From: Candidatus Poribacteria bacterium
GTDB lineage: Bacteria; Poribacteria; WGA-4E; WGA-3G
NCBI GenBank assembly: GCA_009839975.1
Contig: VXOP01000416.1
Span: forward strand, 3,988 to 37,151
Length of the DNA stretch: 33,164 nt
Direction of reading: 5' to 3'
Shown: positions 17,572 to 23,592 of the stretch, in pieces
How positions within the stretch are numbered: position 1 is the first letter of the stretch
How the letters are laid out: each line of letters opens with the position of its first letter
Translations under genes and position numbers: made by a program
The notes under the pieces: model-generated
What the model was told of the DNA's origin: nothing
The model's database searches: none
The model's input: the letters and a program-made list of their open reading frames with translations, nothing else

Positions 17572-17587
17572 TATTATCGTTAAGTGG
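17572..17587 (+). promoter_or_regulatory. isolated half-site of the fic operator repeat
   Basis: TATTATCGTTAAGTGG is repeated exactly, about 1.2 kb after its copies at 16292 and 16333, and 55 nt before the next gene's start. The inverted half is missing. It places the two small downstream genes under possible control of the same DNA-binding protein. Confidence 0.6.
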
Positions 17588-17641
17588 TAGAAATACTAAC
17601 GGCATCTTATTTGGTACTGATACTTAAGGAGGATGGAAACA

Positions 17642-17941
17642 ATGAGACTTACAAAAACACAAAAACATAACAACGACTGGACGATAGAACAGAAAATAAA
17701 TAAGGAAGAATCCTTATTAGCAATTATTGAAGAGAATTCCCAACTACCGGAAAAAGATCAAGCACGTTATCAGCATCTGCTGGGTAAGTGTAAAAATAAG
17801 ACAATAAACCTTGAAGAACTCGCTGAGTATCAAACACTCTCAAAACAATTGGAAACTCGCAACCTGAAACGGATTGAAGCACTCATAGCATTGGCTCAAA
17901 TCAAAGGAAGACGTTATTTCCGACACATCAAAAAAGAATGA
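17642..17941 (+). CDS. small charged protein of unknown function
   Basis: This 99-residue, mostly helical, highly charged protein is soluble. The middle and end (LPEKDQARYQHLLGKC..INLEELAEYQTLSKQLE..RIEALIALAQIKG) resemble a small family common in cyanobacteria and related genomes, often next to nuclease or toxin genes and possibly antitoxin-like. That resemblance is from memory and untested. The start at 17642 is set by AAGGAGG (17626-17632) 9 nt upstream. It follows fic and an operator half-site, and the next gene starts 4 nt after its stop, so the two form a unit. Confidence 0.6.
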   Translation: MRLTKTQKHNNDWTIEQKINKEESLLAIIEENSQLPEKDQARYQHLLGKCKNKTINLEELAEYQTLSKQLETRNLKRIEALIALAQIKGRRYFRHIKKE

Positions 17942-17945
17942 AGAG

Positions 17946-18230
17946 ATGAACATAAGAGAGACTATTAAAGAGAAAACTCTCAGATTAATTGGATTAATAT
18001 TAATCGTTATCCCACTTATGGCGTGCTATCCCATACTACTTTATATCGGATTGTCCGTAAAAATCGCGACAATCGCTACGGTATGTTTATCAATCATAGC
18101 CTACATTTTGTTAGTTACCCGTATTGAACCGTTATTAGGCAGCATGCTACCGTTCTTGAGTCCCAATACACAGGAAAAACTTACTTGGGAAGAATTGGAA
18201 TTGGGTAGTATTGATCCTCATAAGGCATAA
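17946..18230 (+). CDS. small two-helix membrane protein of unknown function
   Basis: This is a 94-residue protein with a basic N-terminus (MNIRETIKEKTLR) and two hydrophobic helices (about 13-34 and 38-57), then a short polar tail. No family was recognised. It begins 4 nt after the preceding small gene and probably is translated with it; the ribosome binding site is weak (AGAG). A toxin-like or envelope role is possible for a small membrane protein next to a possible antitoxin-like gene, but nothing in the sequence proves it. Confidence 0.5.
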   Translation: MNIRETIKEKTLRLIGLILIVIPLMACYPILLYIGLSVKIATIATVCLSIIAYILLVTRIEPLLGSMLPFLSPNTQEKLTWEELELGSIDPHKA

Positions 18231-18312
18231 GGTCCCAATTCATTTACCACAGTATACGAATTAGATATAGTCAGTTCAAATACCACGATAAGAAATCTCA
18301 AAGGTAACTGGG

Positions 18313-18341
18313 TTCATTCCTAAAAGGAAGACGCCTATTAT
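18313..18341 (+). promoter_or_regulatory. weak candidate promoter of the DUF3179 gene
   Basis: TTCATT (18313-18318) and TATTAT (18336-18341) are 17 nt apart, 50 nt before the start codon. The -35 box is poor. Confidence 0.3.
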
Positions 18342-18390
18342 ACACGGATTTTATTACACATTGAAGCAAGAAAAACTAAGGAATAGCACC

Positions 18391-19554
18391 ATGAAATACT
18401 ACATCCCTTACCTCACATTACTACTCTCTTTTACGCTCTTTGCAAGTGCAGTGGACTACGACAAAGACCCAATCCGAACCCTATTACCTTTTGACGCAAT
18501 CCCTGCCATCACCAAACCACAATTTGTATCTGCTGTTGCGGCACGATTAGATGATGATGCTCCTGTGATTGGCGTAACTTTCAATGGTGAAAGTCATGCC
18601 TACTCACTCTATCTACTAAACGGTCACGAGATCGTCAACGATGTTGTGGGTGGTAAAAAAATAGCAACGACATGGTGACCACTCTGCAACACGGCTATCG
18701 TGTATAGTCGGGAACTTGAGGGTAAAACCTATACCTTCGGTGTCAGCGGAAAACTGTGGCGCGATGCGTTGCTAATGTATGACCATCAAACCCGTTCCCT
18801 CTGGTCACATATCACCGGTGAAGCGATTCAAGGAAAACTCAAAGGCAAGAAATTGAAACCGCTCGTCTCTATGCCACAAATTGCGTGGAAAGCATGGAAA
18901 GAGAACTATCCTGATACAAGAGTACTTTCGGTTAGTTACAGAGGGAAAATGGTAGAGAGTCTAAGTCATGACTCATATCAGAGGTATCATAAAAGCCAAG
19001 ACACAGGTGTGAGTGGAACGGAATACACCGATAAAAGATTACCGAATAAACAGCTTGTCATCGGAGTTCAAGTACAGCGAAAATATGGTGAGGGTGGATT
19101 AGCTGGTCAGGCCGGGGCTGATGGACAAGCAGGGGCTGATGGACAAGCAGGGGCTGATGGAAAACCCGGTGATCCCGGTGCAGTTGACCAATATAGCACA
19201 CAGTATCGCGCCTATCCGCTTACACAATTTACTAAAATCGCTATGATCAACGATACAGTAAACGGAGTGCCTTTGTTAATCTTTCACGACATAGAGTCGT
19301 TTGCAACCGCTGCCTTTAAACGTATAGTAGACAATAAGGTGATTATTTTTACAGCCATAGACGGTCATTTCGCTCAAGATAATTCCGGCACAGAATGGAA
19401 TCTCATTACAGGTAAAGCGACAAAAGGAAAACACAAAGGGAAACGTTTACAACGACTATCCTCCGTCAATATTTACTGGTTCGCGTGGGCACGTTTCTAT
19501 CCTAAAACAACAATTTATAGGAATAATAAATCAAACGTCCATTTTGATTTCTAA
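18391..19554 (+). CDS. exported DUF3179 protein, candidate selenoprotein (in-frame UGA), with collagen-like insert
   Basis: Reading the TGA at 18676-18678 through, the frame encodes 387 residues. Residues 1-20 are a signal peptide (ends LFASA). The DUF3179 domain is clear: IGVTFNGESHAYSLYLLNGHEIVND, then TTW-[UGA]-PLCNTAIVYSRELEGKTYTFGVSGKL, ALLMYDHQTRSLWSHITGEAIQGKL. The UGA (codon 96) stands exactly where relatives have the first Cys of CPLC, giving UPLC if read as selenocysteine. The frame continues 292 codons with no other stop. About ten Gly-X-Y triplets (19096-19185) interrupt the second half. TAAGGAA 7 nt upstream supports the start. Alternatives are a nonsense mutation or sequencing error. 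The biochemical role of DUF3179 is unknown. Confidence 0.75.
18676..18703 (+). promoter_or_regulatory. UGA codon and SECIS-like stem-loop
   Basis: Downstream of the UGA, ACACG (18689-18693) pairs with CGTGT (18699-18703) around the loop GCTAT. The loop begins with G, 16 nt after the UGA, fitting the general bacterial SECIS pattern (short stem, G among the first loop bases, about 16-37 nt away). The stem is short and could occur by chance. Confidence 0.5.
19096..19185 (+). repeat. collagen-like Gly-X-Y region with 18-bp tandem repeat
   Basis: Ten consecutive G-X-Y codon triplets (GLA GQA GAD GQA GAD GQA GAD GKP GDP GAV). The DNA repeats an 18-bp unit encoding GADGQA at 19114-19131 and 19132-19149, with a partial copy to 19161, so slippage can change the length. 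Confidence 0.85.
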
Positions 19555-20399
19555 CGTGCAACGGCTTCAGACCCCAGATTCTCTTGAATCCAGGCGCGTA
19601 AAGGTACATCTTTGTCCCCAGGGGAAGTATATCCCATTCCACCAGTGCTTTTGCCGAGAATCTGTTGACGGATTGGATCAGACTTCTCCATATAATGTTG
19701 CACAGTCATGTCGTCTCGCGGTTGCAACCACCGATAACTATATCCGTAGAAAAGCACTTTGCGCATGATGTCAGAAGTATTACGTCCAACAGCATGCCAT
19801 AACCGCCTATCAAAAAAGACTGCTGTCCCAGGTTTAACATAGACCGGCGTTGCGTTTTCCGGATCTGCTTTATCATCTTCAGGCATTGTAACCTGATTGA
19901 ATTTCTGACTACCCGGAATCACACTGAAATTACCGCGTCCAGGCACCGATGTATCGGTCAAAAAATATGCCACTTTTAAAGAGACCCGTGGTCGTGGTTC
20001 ACCTTCTAATTCAATGTTCAACCTTCCACTATCTTGATGCCATCCGAGTCGTCGCCTTTTCCCATGTTCTTCTGCTGGAAGTGGAGGTAAAGCGATCATG
20101 TGTGAATGGTAAAGTTTGATGTTCCATCCTAAAATACCCCACACCTTTGGAAATGTAGTATGCCAATCCAACAGTTCAATGAAAACATCGTCTCTACCAA
20201 CGAAGTCAAGTAAGTTAAAGCGAGCATCAGGAGGAAGTTCCTCTTTTCCCAAATGTTCAGCACCAATACGGTCAAATGCGTGAATCAATCTGTCAACCAT
20301 ATCCTGGGGTATAGCATCTTCAACAACAAAATAACCGTTTTCTTCAAATGATTGTTGTTCAGATTCGGTCAAACAGTGTTCTAAACATAGTGGATCCAT
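19551..20399 (-). CDS. phytanoyl-CoA dioxygenase (PhyH) family protein 3
   Basis: This 282-residue Fe(II)/2-oxoglutarate dioxygenase has the complete classical set: H121 and D123 in GWHQDSG, distal H202 in RRLWHAVGRN, and R213 for 2-oxoglutarate. NGYFVVEDAIPQDMVDRLI opens the fold and GNFSVIPGSQKF is the core strand. It is closer to catalytically proven PhyH enzymes than the two at 12038 and 13218. The ATG at 20399 is preferred over a GTG 9 nt upstream because AGGTGA lies 5 nt before it. Its stop codon overlaps, on the opposite strand, the stop of the DUF3179 gene. Confidence 0.88.
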   Translation of the reverse strand: MDPLCLEHCLTESEQQSFEENGYFVVEDAIPQDMVDRLIHAFDRIGAEHLGKEELPPDARFNLLDFVGRDDVFIELLDWHTTFPKVWGILGWNIKLYHSHMIALPPLPAEEHGKRRRLGWHQDSGRLNIELEGEPRPRVSLKVAYFLTDTSVPGRGNFSVIPGSQKFNQVTMPEDDKADPENATPVYVKPGTAVFFDRRLWHAVGRNTSDIMRKVLFYGYSYRWLQPRDDMTVQHYMEKSDPIRQQILGKSTGGMGYTSPGDKDVPLRAWIQENLGSEAVAR

Positions 20400-20772
20400 T
20401 TTTCTCACCTATTAATATTAATACGTTGTGCAATATGCAAATAGTGCATAATGCATATTAGAACTAATTAATGAAAAATCACTTAATGATAATTCCAATT
20501 CTGGCATGCGAATCTCCACATAGATGTGTGTTATTGGATTTTATTGTATGCGGTTCTGAGGGGAGTGTCAAGGTTTTTAATCAGAGGCAGAGGGTGTGTA
20601 AAAATCTTGTAGAAACGCATAAGTAAAGAGAGAAGGAAGGTTTTTGTAAGAATATCAAGCCCCAGAGGGGCGAAAGGTGTATAGAAAACGTTGATATTAC
20701 CAGAAGAAGCCCCAGAGGGGCGAAAGGTCTATCAGGCTACGAAATTAAACATCAGATTTAGTCTGATTCTGT
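20400..20772. other. 373-bp gap between PhyH 3 and the CPBP gene
   Basis: No gene is seen. It holds an 8-bp inverted repeat with 12-nt spacer just upstream of PhyH 3 (AATATGCA 20432-20439, TGCATATT 20452-20459), possibly a regulator site, and a pair of direct repeats at 20657 and 20707. The rest shows nothing recognisable. Confidence 0.6.
20657..20728. repeat. two 22-bp repeats with inner palindrome
   Basis: Identical 22-bp copies lie at 20657-20678 and 20707-20728. Each contains GCCCCAGAGGGGC, a 5-bp palindrome with a 3-nt loop, followed by GAAAGGT. They resemble dispersed REP-like sequences; two copies do not make a CRISPR. Confidence 0.75.
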
Positions 20773-21666
20773 TCATTTCAAATACTTAGCATCGGCAAGA
20801 TAGGGAACACGCCAGCTCTTTTTAGGGAAGTTTTTCCAGACTATGTTGATTGCCCAAGGTATAATAATTACAGCAGCTGCCATAAGCCCCAAGGATTCTG
20901 ATTCTTGTAATACAATATGTGCTCCTTGTTGAGGTAATTCTTGAATAGGAATTTGAACGAATTCAATCGTCAATGCAATTAGGTTGTTTGCCATGTGGAT
21001 ACTAATAGGAATTAGGAGTGACTTTGTTCGGATATACAGGATAGATAAAACATAACCGAAAAAGAAAGAATCAATGATATCTGTATGAAGGATACCAAAG
21101 AGGAGGGAGGACATGAAAATTGCTTTAGGTGCACCCCATTTGATATTCCATCTTGTTAACAGAATACCACGTATAAAAAACTCTTCAAATACTGGCGCAA
21201 GTAGGACAATAGTAGTGAAATTTAACAAATTCACAATGAGATTTTCATTACCATCGGAAGGGATAATGGAAACAGATCGATCAATAAACCACCAATTTGC
21301 GAAATCAGGTAGAAGATAGTGTAACGGAACATATTGCAAATAAAAGACTACGATTGAAAAAATTATGAGAGGAAACACCCATAAGATATAGCGTCTAAAT
21401 GTAGACAGCTTTGGACACGTTCCAAATAACTGCTTGCAAGACAAACCCGAACGAAATAGGATGGGAGAAATACAAATAAGAAAAATTACATAAAAGAGCA
21501 AACCTGCCACCGCATCGGGAAGTGAATTTCGCCCATTTTCAGACCATACACGATGAAGTTCAAAATGGATCATACCATATACGAAACCTGTGACAAGGTA
21601 ACATATTACTAAAGTCCTACCTCTCAGTTTTTCAAAAGGAATGAAGGGACGAAGTTCATCTTGCAT
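20773..21666 (-). CDS. CPBP-family intramembrane metalloprotease
   Basis: This 297-residue, multi-helix membrane protein belongs to the CAAX-protease/bacteriocin-processing (Abi, PF02517) family. The three motifs are present: EEFFIRG (E161, E162, R166), FGILHTD (F190, H194) and HMANN (H224, N228), which form the glutamate/histidine active site within the membrane. The family processes prenylated or peptide substrates; the target here is unknown. It starts 12 nt after the SDR stop and is the last gene of the PhyH-SDR-CPBP unit. The ribosome binding site is weak. Confidence 0.88.
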   Translation of the reverse strand: MQDELRPFIPFEKLRGRTLVICYLVTGFVYGMIHFELHRVWSENGRNSLPDAVAGLLFYVIFLICISPILFRSGLSCKQLFGTCPKLSTFRRYILWVFPLIIFSIVVFYLQYVPLHYLLPDFANWWFIDRSVSIIPSDGNENLIVNLLNFTTIVLLAPVFEEFFIRGILLTRWNIKWGAPKAIFMSSLLFGILHTDIIDSFFFGYVLSILYIRTKSLLIPISIHMANNLIALTIEFVQIPIQELPQQGAHIVLQESESLGLMAAAVIIIPWAINIVWKNFPKKSWRVPYLADAKYLK

Positions 21667-21678
21667 TTAACTAATCCA

Positions 21679-22440
21679 TCAACCGTCCAATTCTACGACT
21701 TCACCTGTCATATCACGATGCATCGTCGGACGAATGACCAATTCGGGAATGTTGCTTCGTGGGGGTAGTGTTGCAACGAGAAGGATCGCTGCTGATGTTT
21801 CTGCTACATCTACCATCATGGCGCGTGCGTCAGTGTCCGGCGGAATAGGACGTTTATCCAAAATGGGTGTTGCAACTTCTCCAGGAATTATAACGCTTGC
21901 TCTGATACCCGTATTCCGTAGATCATTGTTGAGAAACTCGGTGAAGTTGATGACTCCTGCCTTCGCTGCACCATAGGCAAACCCACTGAAGGGGCCAGGT
22001 GTAACCGCAGCAAGCGAAGATATATTGATTATCGTTCCCGATTTCGCTTTCAGCATTGTTGGCACAACCGCTTGTGTGCAGAAAAATGTGCCTATTAGAT
22101 TTGAGTCAACTACTGAACGTGTTTCTTCAGGTGTCGTATTGAGGAGTCTACGATTGTGGGAACTGTGTCCAGCATTGTTCACCAGCACATCTATGCGACC
22201 ATATTTCTCATACACATCATCAACCATCTTTTGAACGGCATTGAAATCTGATACATCAAGCGTGTAATATTCAGCCGTTCCACCCATAGTCTTGATTTCT
22301 GATATAGTAGACTCTAATTTTGATTCTGTTCTACCCACGATCACGACGGTTGCACCTTCTCGTGCTATTTTAAGTGCAGCATCACGACCGATTCCGCTAC
22401 CACCCCCCGTTATTATACACACTTGATCCTTTAGTTTCAT
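21679..22440 (-). CDS. short-chain dehydrogenase/reductase
   Basis: This is a classical 253-residue SDR. The cofactor motif TGGGSGIG is at 11-18, NNAG at 88-91, and the catalytic Ser (S141/S142), Tyr (Y156) and Lys (K160 in YGAAK) follow the usual spacing. R37 after the second strand suggests NADP(H). It oxidises or reduces a hydroxyl/carbonyl of unknown substrate. Its ATG overlaps the preceding PhyH stop (ATGA), and its GGAGGTGA ribosome binding site lies inside that gene, so translation is coupled; the pair may act in sequence on one substrate. Confidence 0.92.
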   Translation of the reverse strand: MKLKDQVCIITGGGSGIGRDAALKIAREGATVVIVGRTESKLESTISEIKTMGGTAEYYTLDVSDFNAVQKMVDDVYEKYGRIDVLVNNAGHSSHNRRLLNTTPEETRSVVDSNLIGTFFCTQAVVPTMLKAKSGTIINISSLAAVTPGPFSGFAYGAAKAGVINFTEFLNNDLRNTGIRASVIIPGEVATPILDKRPIPPDTDARAMMVDVAETSAAILLVATLPPRSNIPELVIRPTMHRDMTGEVVELDG

Positions 22441-23273
22441 ACTTCACCTCCATTTGGTAAAATGCGTTTCACTACCGACTTCAGTTCTTTTGAAAATGAT
22501 TCCAGTTCATACTGTTCCTCTGATATTTTATCACGATGTTCATCAAACGGATACCCACCCTTTCCATTTTCATTGAAATAAACGCTCAACTGATACCGTT
22601 GAAAAATGTTCATGCGTGGATAATCCTCTGTCCATGGACTAGCATCGTGAAGCAGATTCGTTGAGAAAACCGCCACATCACCCGCTTGCATCGGTAACGT
22701 AATTGAGGTAGGTGGGTCATGTTTTACAGGTAAATGTTCTGGTGTCTTGAATTGAGATTTATGACTTCCGGGGACAAGGCAAAATCCTGTTCCCGGTGGT
22801 ACATCTACCAATGCCACCCATGTCGCAAGGTGGTTACAATAGACATGTCCCGATGCTGCTTGATAATCGTTATGCGGATTGCGGAACCCTTGTGGGAACT
22901 TAAATCCGCTATCATCACGGTGAAAGTGTTGCGGATAGTCGTGCTTCGTCATCATCGTAAAATTGTTGTGAAAGAGACGCGGCGCGTTCATCATCAAACC
23001 TGCTACAACTCTAATAATATCTGGGTTCATCGCAAGGTCTTGAAATAGCCGATGTCCATATTGAATATGTCCTATATGTGTCTTGCAAGGTTCTTGTCTG
23101 CCGCGATGTAATGGTGGCGGAATGTCGGATTCATCAATCGTTAGCCAATGTCGTAACACCTCTAACATCTCACCAATCTCACCCTTTGAAATTACATTCC
23201 GCAAGACCAAAAAACCGTGTAAATCAAAGTACCACTTTTCCTCTTCAGTTAAAGTGGAATGAATAGTGAACAT
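22437..23273 (-). CDS. phytanoyl-CoA dioxygenase (PhyH) family protein 4
   Basis: This is a 278-residue Fe(II)/2-oxoglutarate dioxygenase. Probable ligands are H118 and D120 in HFHRDDSGF and H209 in NLLHDASPW; R220 may bind 2-oxoglutarate. The core is VALVDVPPGTGFCLVPGSHKSQF (split over 153-175). The ATG at 23273 is chosen because GGAGA in the preceding codons gives a well-placed ribosome binding site; an ATG 12 nt upstream has none. It is the first gene of a minus-strand unit with the SDR and CPBP genes. The substrate is unknown. Confidence 0.87.
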   Translation of the reverse strand: MFTIHSTLTEEEKWYFDLHGFLVLRNVISKGEIGEMLEVLRHWLTIDESDIPPPLHRGRQEPCKTHIGHIQYGHRLFQDLAMNPDIIRVVAGLMMNAPRLFHNNFTMMTKHDYPQHFHRDDSGFKFPQGFRNPHNDYQAASGHVYCNHLATWVALVDVPPGTGFCLVPGSHKSQFKTPEHLPVKHDPPTSITLPMQAGDVAVFSTNLLHDASPWTEDYPRMNIFQRYQLSVYFNENGKGGYPFDEHRDKISEEQYELESFSKELKSVVKRILPNGGEV

Positions 23274-23451
23274 TAATCTCTCCATCGTTGTTGGTTCTGT
23301 TGAATCATAGATTATCAGAATTAGCCAATATTTACAAGTAGTGATATTCAGTTTTATCGTTTCTCTATCATTCCCAAACCCGGCATTTGTACCTTAAAAT
23401 GTTCTTTACACGTTAAACTAATAGGTAAAAACACCTTCAGATTGGAATAAG

Positions 23452-23575
23452 TATAGTAAAGTGAATAATTAATGAAACATTTCATCCCATACAACGATGA
23501 CGAAGACCACCCAGCGTAGGGGCGAGGTGACCTCGCCCGTTGTAAAGTGTTTCATTAATTCTATTGTTCACTATA
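23452..23575. repeat. MITE-like nested palindrome upstream of the PorV-like gene
   Basis: Imperfect terminal inverted repeats of 28 nt (23452-23479 and 23548-23575) match at the outer TATAGT and the inner 13 nt AATTAATGAAACA. Inside lie ACAACG/CGTTGT and a central perfect palindrome, GGGCGAGGT and ACCTCGCCC around one G (23520-23538). The central part (23504-23546) recurs at 31451-31492. It fills much of the 319-bp gap 23274-23592 and ends 18 nt before the next ATG, so it may supply regulatory sequence. Nothing else was seen in that gap. Confidence 0.7.
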
Positions 23576-23592
23576 AAACTTAATGGAGTTAA

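Noticed and set aside
18676-18678. TGA read as evidence of a code in which TGA is Trp, or of two separate genes
   Set aside because: TGA is the normal stop of several genes here, including the AtpI-Z fusion and atpA. The position is a Cys in relatives, not Trp, and the part after the TGA lacks its own ribosome binding site and is the middle of a domain.
20657-20728. CRISPR-like repeat-spacer geometry (22-bp repeats, 28-bp spacer)
   Set aside because: There are only two copies, the repeat is a REP-type palindrome, and no cas genes are present.
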